A DNA stretch of 64,000 nt from positions 45,498,239 to 45,562,238 of the forward strand of contig OZ020613.1 in the NCBI GenBank assembly GCA_963971575.1. The letters are read 5' to 3'. This stretch comes from Liopterus haemorrhoidalis (taxonomy: Eukaryota; Arthropoda; Insecta; Coleoptera; Dytiscidae). Below the pieces are notes generated by a model that had not been told where the DNA came from, did not search any database, and was given only the letters and a program-made list of their open reading frames with translations. The translations under genes and the position numbers were made by a program. Positions 53,809 through 64,000 of this stretch are shown one piece after another (the stretch's first letter is position 1; each line of letters opens with the position of its first letter).

Positions 53809-56620
53809 TATTAAGAATTACAAGATCAATGACCAGTTAAATATTCCCTTTTTAGTTCGGAGTACGACAGAGTTAATACACAAAAATAAATTATTTAATC
53901 TACGAGCAAAATATCTAAGTTAAATCCAAAATTTTAGAAACTAAGTACTCACGAATGGCCAAAGGAAATTAAACAACTGAATCTTTAACCGGTAACTAAT
54001 TGCAATTTAAACTGACAAACTGAATTACTTGTGATGCGGTATAAATACCCAGTAACATGTGATTGGATTACTTATGCTACAACTGCCCTAGGGCTGCGTG
54101 AACTTTTGCACAGGAATATATACCACAGTGATTAATTACGTTGAAAAATGGTAACGGTATTCCGGTTGGCAATACCGTTAGGAAAAATCCGGAAGAGGTC
54201 TAGAATCGGAAAGCCAGCGCTTTTTCAAAACCCGATTTAAATTTTTACTACAATTCTCTCTCGCCTTAACTTTAATAAAAACCCAGCCAGTCTAGTGGCC
54301 TCGAAGTCGCGGTGATAAGAATATCCAAGGAGGCCAAGAGACTGACTCTCGTAAACCCGTAGTACGTTAACACAAAAAAATCTCTAACGAGATGAAAAAA
54401 AAGTTAACGTACCACCCCACCCCACACGGCTCTACGGAAATATAACTTTAAACAAACAACTAAATTACAGAAAATTAGGTGAGGCCTGGCCGATGATGAT
54501 AATGAAAAAAAATGCTTGTGGCTGAGGTTCTGCCCGACTGAAGTTAACGTTAAATCCACCCAAAACAATTACAAAGACCGACCCTTGATAACGTGAAAAA
54601 GCAGTTAACACGAATACCCGGCCAGGGAATATTCACAAAGAGGGGTTAAACCCATGTGTTTGAGAACTAATTCACAACCTCGAGTTATCAAGGGGATAAA
54701 AAAAAATGTTGACTTACTGACAGACTGAATCTACAATTAAACAAACTAATTCAACCCTGAGCGAGACTGCTCTGACTAAGTACGCGCCCCAACACGATTC
54801 AGCGCGTCCAACTTATTGTAGCTTAGGGCCTTAGGACGTAGAAAATATATGCTTCACAATAGGGGTGGCACCATGTGCTCACTCAACTCAAAATACAAGT
54901 ACAATACATACACATTCATAAAAATGGCCAAAATTATCAGTGTGTATCCAAAAACATCTATACGGGGACGTATTACGCCTCAACACAACCCGGAGGTCCG
55001 ATACGCCACACTCATAAAGATATTTTTGTTACAAATCATCAAACAAATAACATAAATCAGTACTCATCTGAGTTGCAGACAAAAACAATCTCCCTGTTTC
55101 CACAGCTAGATACAATAAGTAGGTTATGTCCTCTCTGGACGGTGATGTAGTTTTAACGGTTCCGCTACAAGATGCTTATTCCTTTGCGACCGGTTGAATA
55201 CTCGGATAACTTCAGAAATTATTCCTCCAGCCGATATATACTCTCAAATAGGCACAACTGTGCAAATTTTTGCCTCTATCGTACCGCCACTGTATGAATA
55301 ACAGTTAAAAATACAATTAGTGAAACTGGAGACCATACAACAGTTTCGCGTGCGGAAATAAAAGAAAGGTGATACCTTACCTCGTGGTCGGTGGCTTAAA
55401 TGGTTTTCTTAAACTCCGAACTTTTGATCAGAAAAGAAAATTCTCATCCGGATATCTCCGTGTCTTCCTTACGAAGACAGTATAACGCCAAGCAGTCTCC
55501 GCAAAAACGAATTCCGTGTTGCCTTCAATTTCTCCTAGGCTATACATGGAAGTTTCACTGCACGTGCCGTTAGCTTTTCTTTCTGGTCAAATTTTCCTGA
55601 TAACACAACTGTTCGGGAGTTTAAGAGAACGAAAAAGCGGCTTCCCAGCTGTTTTATACTTTCTCCTTACCCCTCTCTTCGTGCCGATCACTCGCGCAAC
55701 CGATATTTGTTCTACCATGAAGGTAGCCAACAATATGCACTTCGTAGTAACGCTGTGACTGAATATCCCCAAGAAGTGTTTATTATTCTGGATTATAAGT
55801 TCTTGTTCTCTTTTTTTTTTGTATATAAGGTAGGTGTATCATTCCAACATATTCCGCACGCTGACTATTGTACTTTCCAGGTTTTCACGAAGTATATATC
55901 CCAAACCAGGTTAAATAGAAATGTCAAAAACAATTAACCTCAAAATTGAGTGACATCTCACAGTATGTTTTTGCATTCGGATGTAGATGTGGTGCTTGTT
56001 GTCATAAATGCTGTCCTCTAAGTGGGTTGACAGGACCTATTCAGTTGGTTTTGCACAAAATTACCCCATACTGTATCCTTTTATAAGCTTAGAATAAGTT
56101 TTCCGTACGAAGGTAGGTTCTCGTTTAACTAGATTTTAAAGCGCTGTGTTTCGGCTAGGATAGCCCGTAACACAAGTCTTGAGTCTGACGAGCAGCGAGC
56201 GTTGTGATGGAACAAAAAAAACTGGTTTTGTCACCTTTCCCCTCCTTTTGTTTTGGATCGCCTTTCTGAATTATCGCAGTCAACCTCACAATAGCGTGCA
56301 GCTGTAATCGCAATCGGCGGTAGGAGCAAGTGGAGTCTCCATAGCGGCTGGAGCCTGACTACTGGATCGATGGACGCACACGCATAGATATTTTACAGTG
56401 CTGCCACTACACCCAGACACAAATTACCTGAGACTCCCAGACTTTTCCCGCCAACCATACGGATTAAAAAAATAGTGTAACTTACTTTTGAAACGACCCT
56501 CGTATCTAAGCTGAAGAAGGTTTCCAAGGGTAGAATTTTAATAGGATGTGAAATTAAACAAACAAGAGGACAAGTTGCAAAATAATTTAAAAAATCACAA
56601 AAGAACAAATAGAAAATCGC
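53809..56620. other. Unassigned insertion in the gene 5 intron
   Basis: No gene could be supported. The base composition is less AT-rich than the surroundings. A 10-bp inverted pair gtacgttaac/gttaacgtac lies at about 54362-54410, beside a C-rich tract. The block interrupts intron sequence shared by genes 4 and 5, so a mobile element (for example an LTR fragment) is likely, but no ends or coding motifs were found. Confidence 0.35.
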
Positions 56621-56766
56621 TTTTCATCCAACAACAGATTCTGAAATAAGTATACATGTATGCATATTATGGATTATTTTCCTTTACATGGACTCATTAA
56701 ATGGAAACTGGGAATAAGAGCATAGGGAGTCTACAACTTGCAAATTAATATTAAATATTAACTGAC

Positions 56767-56925
56767 CTGTATCTTTTCCAGCTGCACTCTCCTCATATTC
56801 GCCGTCACCTTCACATTCAGACTTGATGTTAATCTCCTCATTGATGATAATATTAGTGTTGTAGTTATACTGGGACATGTCGTCAGTAGATGATATGATA
56901 CATGTCTTCCAAGTATCGAGGTTCC
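56767..56925 (-). CDS. Type-3 acidic cassette exon (zinc-finger gene 5)
   Basis: A 159-nt exon, phase 1 at both ends (acceptor ttccag, donor CAG|GTCAGT). It encodes LDTWKTCIISSTDD, then NIKSECEGDGE with SUMO-type IKSE. It is the third copy of this cassette. Its start exon would lie to the right and may be outside the window, because none is seen between here and 64000. Confidence 0.7.
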
Positions 56926-57077
56926 CTGGAATATAAATACTCATAGTTACTATTACTGTGTCTATCTTTTCAATGTAAATTAGTTTTTTTATTCCATTTG
57001 TGACCGAAAAATTTTTAAATTAAATTTTTTCTGAAACAAACAATAATTTATGATAAACATTAATTTATCTCTTAGAG

Positions 57078-57551
57078 CAGTGGTTCCCAACGTTTTCAAC
57101 TTACGGAACCCTTTTTAGAATCAATATCTATTGCGAAGCCCCTTAGACCTATCCTACTTCTTACAAATTAATGGTGTTTATAAGTAATGTTACGGGGGAG
57201 AGGGTAGATTTTTTCACTTAAATTCGCTCTTCTCTTTTACAGCTTACTTATTATGACAGATTTTTATAAAATGAAGCAAATAATCAAAATACACGCAGAT
57301 TATTCAAACAACAATGCATCTCGCCGATCACATTCCAGCTAGAGTCATAAACCGGCTAGAGTCAGAAATCATTCGAACATACATTCAACTTGGCAAATTT
57401 TCGTTCAGAATGTGATTTCCAGTTTTCTTATTTTGATTCTGTTTTTTATTTCTAATTCTTTTGATTTTATTCAATTTTTGTTTATTTTATTTCCTGGAAC
57501 GGCTACGGAGCCCTTGAGAAGTGCACGCGGAGCACAGGTTGGGAACCGATG
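57078..57551. mobile_element. Non-autonomous hAT element, 474 bp
   Basis: CAGTGGTTCCCAACGTTTTC and the inverted right end CATCGGTTCCCAACCTGTGC are flanked by a perfect 8-bp duplication tcttagag (57070-57077 and 57552-57559). No ORF. It lies upstream of the type-3 cassette of gene 5. Confidence 0.92.
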
Positions 57552-57559
57552 TCTTAGAG

Positions 57560-59350
57560 TATTATCATAAAATCTAAATAATACATCAAATCACCAATTT
57601 TCATGGCGTTATGTGGCGCAATATTATCGCATAATTTAAATTTTTTAGTATTTTTAGCTATACTTTCGTACTAGGAGACGTATATTTTACAAATCCGAAA
57701 TAAATAGTCCTAAGTATTTACACACAATTATAGTGGCAAGTGGTAGAACAAGTGTCAAATGTGATAAAAATCACTATCTAATATTTCGGTAAATTGAAAT
57801 ATTCAGTGGCGAAATTTAATTTAAAAAAGGTAAAAAAAAAAAATTGATACTGCGATATTCATCATAACAATATTATTAAGGAGCGACTTGAAATAAGGCG
57901 GCAGCAGGCGAGATGGCACGCAGCGGCAGAGCGGCGACACAGGGAAGAAGAAGTGAAACGGCGGCAGTCGAGAAACCGAATGGCGTAGCTCCTGACAGGC
58001 GAGAGTACCGGTGTCTACATATAAAAGTAGGTATGGGGGCGGTTGAGCCTGGGAACCAAATCGAGACCGTGGGAATTTTCTTATCAGTGCGGCATCCTTT
58101 GATGTTGCCGACACCTGGTCAGGTGTTAATTACAGGTGTGCAATCAGGTGACCTGATTTTCGACTGGTGTGTTGCGGGCTAGCCTAAATTTTAGGCGCAT
58201 AAGAGAAAATGTGACGTCAGAGATAACAGGGGCGTACTCAGAAAATGTTTAAATGCAGGGGGCACTCAAAATTGTATTCCCCGCTTTTCAGAGTCAACAA
58301 TGTCCTTCCGCACCCCGCGAGGTCAGAGGTTAACGCTCCCCTTCGAGCTCAACAAATGTTTTTGAAAAAGGTCTTAACCATATTTTGAAAAGTGCGAGGG
58401 GCCCAAGTGGCGCACGCAAATTATAGATATTTCAGTTGCATCTTAAACTGAAGATTACTACTGCGAATGATTTTGTATTAGGGTAGCATATATTATAGAA
58501 GGTAATCAGAAAGAATGTTTACAGTTTAAAATAATATAATCCGGTTACCATTGCAAATTTCTGTTCTCCTAATACCCAAGTGGCGCACGCGTTACTCATA
58601 GATTCTTTAAAAGACGACTGCCAAATGCTGTGTTGTTGTGAAAAATGCGAATGACGTCATGCAAGGGTACCGGCATGCCCGTAAATATTTTTCGAAAATG
58701 TTTTTGAAAAAAGGGCCTTACCGTACTTTTGAAAAATGCCAAGGCCCAAGTGGAAGCGAAGCTTCCAAATCCGGCGACTGCGCACGTGTAGCTCTCTTAG
58801 ATTCCTCAAAAGACGACTGCGCACCGAGCTAAGGCCTTTTGTGCATCGGCGCCGGTATTCCGGTCCTAACGGGTTTAAGCCCCATGTGTGCTATATTTTT
58901 GAAATCGCGGCGAGCAGGTCGTCATCTTGAAATCATATTCATGAGCCAAAACGGCCTTATTTAAAAGTAGCGTGGATGGACCCGTCCGGGGCGTAAATCA
59001 AACTTCAGGTGACACAACTGCGAGGTTTTGCAAGCTTGTTTAATCGATTTGATCTAATTTGATTTACAGCCCTTCGCAAAGGGCCCAGCATGGATTACTA
59101 AAAATAGCATATATGACTGAGAGATATTGTTTTTCTGGAACTATACCACGCCCATCATAGACATTACATTTCTAAAATGTTATCAATGATTTAGTGTTTC
59201 GATTTAAAAGCATTTAAGTGAGAAAAATGTAGCAGATAGGACGAAATTTCAATTTAGTATTGATTCTTATGGAAAATAAGCACATATCGCGAACATATCA
59301 GTGTCCAAATGAATAGACTGTCCACTACTCGGTTCGATCGACGGATTTAG
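57560..59350. other. GC-richer spacer before the DNA polymerase frame
   Basis: No gene recognised. 57890-58200 is GC-rich with an overlapping open frame of low complexity. 58390-58830 contains repeated phrases (cccaagtggcgcacgc at about 58404 and 58578; agacgactgc at 58612 and 58813). Polinton terminal repeats were looked for here but no inverted partner is seen in the window. Confidence 0.35.
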
Positions 59351-59353
59351 GGT

Positions 59354-59361
59354 TATAAATA
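59354..59361 (+). promoter_or_regulatory. TATA-box candidate before the polymerase frame
   Basis: tataaata lies 116 bases upstream of the ATG at 59477, inside a small repeat of tagactg. Such words are common in AT-rich DNA, so this is only suggestive. Confidence 0.3.
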
Positions 59362-59476
59362 GACTGATCGTCCAATGCTGTACCATTTCCTTTCAATTTA
59401 TCGAAGGTGAAAGCTGTCTAGTCCGTTAAAACAATACAATTAAATAATTGCTATTGACAGTGAATCATCGAAAATA

Positions 59477-62400
59477 ATGGAAAACTACTATGTCGTCAAG
59501 GATGTTTCTAAGATCGTCAGACAATATAATTTGAAAGGACGATCCCTGGAGTTTAAAATAAAACCCATTCCTGAAAACAAAGAACCAACAAACTGGGTAA
59601 AAGATGCTATCACCCAGATTATAATGAAGGCTACAGAGGGGGTTCAACCTGAAGATAAAGTTGGGTTTACTTTTTGCAGCAAGGATTTTAATAAAGGCGA
59701 TGGTTGGTTGTCTTTCCGCGACGCTAGTGAGGTGACAGTCGATGAAGTATGGGGAATTTTAAATAGTATTTTTCAGTCAAACTCCACCGGACAGAGCACT
59801 GATAAATTCTGCCTTGGAGTAACAACTGTACGTCTGCCCAGCGGCCGGGGAAACAACAGACAAAGTAAATACAATAATTTTGAAGAAGAATGTGGTATGC
59901 GTAGGGGCATAGTTACTATTAACAATAAGGACAACATGTGTCTACCGCGAGCTCTAGTTGTCGGTAAGGCAATTGCTGATAAAGACCCCGAGTACAAGAA
60001 GGTGCGACGAGATATCGAAAAACTACAAACGGAAAGAGCAAGAAAACTAACGGTAGAAGCCCATGTTTAAATTCCTGATAATGGAGCCGGCATAGAAGAA
60101 ATTAAACATTTTCAAGACTATTTCAAGAACTATAAAATAACCGTTTACGATTTTGCCTCAAAAGGAAGAAATGTTATATTTGAAGGCCAAGATACAAATT
60201 TGAAAATCAACTTACTTTACCATAAAAGACATTACAATGTCATCAGTTCTCTTACCGCTGCATTTTGTTGTAGTTATTATTGTGCAAAGTGCCATACGCC
60301 CTATAACACAAAAAATAAACATAGATGTGGTGGTACATGTCAGAGCTGTCAACAATCACCACCATGTCAAATAAAGGAAAAGATCCAATGCCAAGACTGC
60401 AATCGATGGTTTAGAAGTAACTCATGTTTCCAGCAACATAAAAAACAACAGTCGCTGGGAAAAGGAACGGTTTGTGATCAGATCGTATGTTGCCTCTCGT
60501 GTCTTAAAACGATAAAGAAAAATAGAATACATACCTGCGGTGAGATATTTTGTAAAATTTGTAAAAAATTTCAACCTGGAAATCATTTATGTCATATGCA
60601 ACCCAACACAGGCAAACATAAAACTAAGGATTTTCTATTCGTATTTTACGACCTCGAAACGACCCAGGAAAAGAAAATCGATGAACATACTGTCCAACAC
60701 GAACCCAATCTATGTGTATTTAGACAATGTTGTGATTTATGTATTATTGAAAGAAAATTACTATTTTGTTGTAAAAAATGTGGTGTGTGTCTTCAGAAGT
60801 TGAATGGAGAAAACTGCGTAGAAATTTTTTTACAACATCTTCTAAAGCAAAGGTCATCGTTTAAAAATATTGTGGTGTTGGCGCACAACGGTCAAGCCTT
60901 CGACCATCAATTTATCTTAAACCATGTTCTCACTAAAACTACCTTAAAGCCGGAACTTATCATGCGAGGTACCAAAATAATATCTATGTGTGTGGGAAAT
61001 ATTAAATTTATAGATTCACTTAATTATTTTCCAATGGCTCTGTCGAAATTACCGAAAGCCTTTGGCTTGGGTGACAATTTTAAAAAGGGGTACTTTCCAC
61101 ACCTCTTCAACACCAGAGACAACCAGAACTACGTAGGCCCTATACCCTGTATCAGGTATTATGAGCCGGACATCATGAAGAGTGAAGAACGAGGAAAATT
61201 ACTGAAATGGCACGAGGAAAAACTTGCTGAAAATTACGTGTTTGATTTCCAAAAAGAAATTGAGAGTTATTGCGAATCAGATGTAGCTATTCTAACCGAA
61301 GCATGTTTGAAATTCCGTGAACAACTGCTGGAAGCAGGAAACGTGTGCCCATTTACAGAAGCTTCTACAATTGCTTCAGCGTGTAATAAGGTGTTTCGCA
61401 GAAACTTTTTAAAACCAAACACCATCGGTATAATACCAAAGGGGGGCTATAGATTTTCTGATAACCAATCGAAAATAGCGCTCAAGTGGTTAATATGGGA
61501 AGAAAAACAGAGAGGTATAAATATTTTGCACGCGGGGAAACAGAAGGAGGTTATTTTACACGGGTTAAAAGTAGATGGTTTCAGTCCAGACACAAATCAG
61601 GTTTTCGAATTTCACGGATGCTACTATCACGGGCATCCAAAATGTCTGAAATTTGATAGACACCAGCCGCTTCACGATAATCCACACGAATCCTTAAATA
61701 TGAGATATGAGTCCACTGTGGCAAAGAACGACCGATTGCGGAATTTTGGGTACGAAGTGATAGAAATGTGGCATTGTGATTTTAGTAGACTTTTAAATGA
61801 AGAAATAGACAACTACACAGAAAATCATCCGCTGATTGCACACGAGCCAATGAATCCAAGGGATTCTTTCTATGGTGGCCGCACAGGAAACACTAGGACA
61901 TACTACGAGATAAAACCCGGTGAAAAAATAAAGTACATAGACATATGTTCCTTGTATCCGTGGTCGTGTAAATACGGGAAATTTCCTATTGGTCATCCAA
62001 GAGTTTATGTTGGAGAAGAATGTCCTAAAGAATTAGCAGATATAGAGGGTCTAATAAAATGTAGAATTTTACCTCCTCAAAATTTATATCACCCCGTATT
62101 ACCAGCAAAAATAAATAAAAAATTATTATTTACTCTTTGTCGTTCGTGTTCCACTTCCGTAAATTATGGGGATTGCGATCACAATAACGAGGAACGGGCA
62201 TTAACAGGGACATGGGTTTTGGACGAAGTAAAGAAAGCTTTGGAGATGGGGTATGAAATTATAGAAATTATTGAGCTCTGGCATTACTCAATAGAAAAAT
62301 ACGACGATGTTACAAAATCGGGAGGCCTTTTTACCGAGATGATGAATAAATTTTTAAAAATAAAACAGCAAGCTTCTGGATGGCCTAAGAATTGCATTAC

Positions 62401-63232
62401 CCGAGAACAGAGGGATAAATACATTGAAGAGTTTCTAAATGCTGAAGGTATTAAGCTAAAATATGAGGATATTGTTGAGAATGCGGGGTTGAGAGCGCTG
62501 GCAAAATTAATGTTAAATTCGTTTTGGGGTAAACTAGGCCAAAGAGAGAATCAGCCTAAAACCAAAATCGTCAATAAGCCAGACGAATTTTTTAATATGC
62601 TATGCGATTCTGCCATTGAGGTAAACACCGTTTTACCCATCAACGATAATACCCTTGTAGTTAACTACGAATACAAGGAAGAAGCGTATGATCTGCTAGC
62701 AACCATTAATGTTTGCCTTGCCAGTTTCGTAACCGCACAGGCCAGGCTAAGATTATTTAAATATTTAACGATGCTCGGAGATAAAGTTCTTTATTACGAT
62801 ACGGATTCCGTAATTTACATTTCAAGAGCGGGGGAACCGGAACCAGAAACCGGTACTAACGTGGGCGATATGACCGATGAATTAGAGGTATACGGCTCTG
62901 GCAGTTACATAACCGAATTTGCTTCTGGGGGTCCTAAGAACTATGGTTATGTAGTGTATTCACCGACTCAGAATAAATACTTTAAAACATGTAAGGTCAA
63001 AGGTATTTCAATTAATCACGAGATCGCCAAAGATGTAAATTTCGACCGACTTAAGGATATGATATTAAACAACGAACAACCCCGTAAAATTCTATACAAA
63101 AATTTTGAGAGAACCGAGACACACGACGTCGTGATTCGCGATAAAGAAAAGATATTTAGGCCAAATTCAACAAAAAGGAAATTTGAGGGACTTGATTCGG
63201 TTCCTTTTGGTTTTAAAAAACAAAGAAATTAA
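59477..63232 (+). pseudogene. Protein-primed family B DNA polymerase (Polinton/Maverick type), one internal stop
   Basis: A single frame of 1252 codons from ATG 59477 is interrupted only by TAA at 60068-60070. The N-terminal part has NKDNMCLPRALVVGKA, common in Polinton polymerases. Cys-rich fingers follow (about 60270-60600). The exonuclease boxes are FYDLETT (60644), AHNGQAFDHQF and YCESDVAIL. A CYYHGHPKC motif lies at about 61620. The polymerase motifs are motif A IDICSLYP (61937), motif B KLMLNSFWGK (62503), motif C YYDTDSVIY (62791) and KTCKVKGIS. All catalytic Asp are present. In Polintons this enzyme copies the element from a protein primer. No integrase, ATPase, protease or capsid gene is seen within the window. 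Either a dead fragment of a larger element or a polymerase-only copy. Confidence 0.88.
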
Positions 63233-64000
63233 TTAACATATATAGGCTTTCCGTTTGAATAAGCTCTGCACCAGATGAGATCTGGTCTCTGCCATGATGT
63301 CAGGCTGCTTAAAAAAACTAGTGTTTACGGGTTTTTGAAGAACACCTTTTCAAAATATAGGACTAAATGAATTTTTACCTAAATATCAATGTTATTGTAT
63401 ATGAAACTATGTAACTGATTTTTAAGTTTAAGTATGTAATAATTTGTAATAAATAATATTATGTAATATACTCAATGTAATCTTTGAAATTTGTAATATA
63501 TTATTATAATTAGAACACACTGTTTTTTTTTTAATTCGCCCATCCGATAATTTATTTTATTTAACTTTCTCGTCAATTTGTATAAATAAATGTTAACATA
63601 CAATCTATAATATAATACGTCAACGTGTATCCTTGCGTGGGTTTCTGTCGTCTAAATCTAAAACAATTGAAGCGAGATTCCGAAATGTCACGAAATATTC
63701 CGAAGCTTACCGAAGCATATATTGACATATAACGCGTAATCATAATAGTTGTTAATTGATATGTTTACACAAAAATAATATAAATTGAAATTATTAGTAG
63801 CAAAAAAATAATTATTTTAAAAAAATATTTGGTTTTGATGAAAGTTAGTAGAAAGTTAGAAAAATGTGACTTTCTTTTCTTTATTATCATTTTTCAATAC
63901 TTTATTATTTTTTATTACTACTATTAACGGTTTAAATTAAATGCAAATGTAATGCATTGATTAAAACTCGCCTTGGTAAAAATTATAATTTTTACCAAGA
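63233..64000. other. AT-rich 3' flank of the polymerase
   Basis: No ORF with recognisable motifs. A perfect 28-bp palindrome (cttggtaaaaattataattt and its completion) lies at 63972-63999, at the window edge. It could be a transposon end junction or a recombination site; its continuation is not visible. Confidence 0.4.

Noticed and set aside
57913..58182. 89-codon GC-rich plus-strand frame with an overlapping minus-strand frame
   Set aside because: Open on both strands because of GC-rich composition; no motif, splice context or paralogue in the window.

Overview
This is an AT-rich eukaryotic window, most likely from an insect. The reasons are multi-exon C2H2 zinc-finger genes with GT-AG introns, a BEL/Pao LTR retrotransposon primed by tRNA-Tyr, mariner, hAT, CR1/Jockey and Penelope remnants, and a Polinton-type DNA polymerase. 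A hemipteran is my best guess from the style of the fingers and the transposon mix, but the sequence does not prove it.

The host part is a tandem array of five C2H2 zinc-finger genes, all on the minus strand. Each ends in one long finger exon: 222-946, 6584-7707, 27277-28289, 33168-33961 and a damaged one at 51000-52137. Small upstream exons supply the N-terminus. Type-1 start exons lie at 2170-2287, 20077-20194 and 41081-41201. Type-2 exons of exactly 132 nt lie at 1930-2061, 19793-19924 and 40781-40912. Type-3 exons of exactly 159 nt lie at 9152-9310, 35950-36108 and 56767-56925. Every junction is phase 1, so types 2 and 3 are symmetric cassettes. Every cassette copy carries at least one psi-K-x-E SUMO-type motif. 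Introns and 3' flanks of genes 2, 4 and 5 still resemble each other, so the array grew by segmental duplication. Gene 3 differs: it has a tiny start exon (28918-28924) and no cassette.

The rest is mostly mobile DNA. Five non-autonomous hAT elements have 8-bp target duplications (2636-3222, 3463-3536, 46122-46274, 48127-48954, 57078-57551). A BEL/Pao element at 11754-17770 has two LTRs, a 5-bp target duplication and a tRNA-Tyr primer site; its 959-codon ORF joins gag and protease directly to integrase with no reverse transcriptase. A related solo LTR lies at 25085-26140. CR1/Jockey-type LINE remnants lie at 21340-24710, 29280-30047 and 31284-32190, a Penelope-like remnant at 10670-11600, and mariner remnants at 38740-40470 (interrupted), 49030-49660 and 52851-53190.

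The most complete DNA transposon is at 42309-46976. It has terminal inverted repeats, a TA target duplication, a THAP-DDE transposase on the plus strand and a convergent SWIM/YqaJ-nuclease gene on the minus strand. Both genes are broken. A deleted relative with its own ends lies at 18536-19732, with fragments at 7910-8541 and 47500-47720. Other notable structures are a near-perfect 738-bp hairpin at 32331-33068, inverted copies of a repeat holding tRNA-like modules (36450-37590 and 39145-40120), and an isolated protein-primed DNA polymerase B frame at 59477-63232 with one internal stop and no other Polinton gene nearby.
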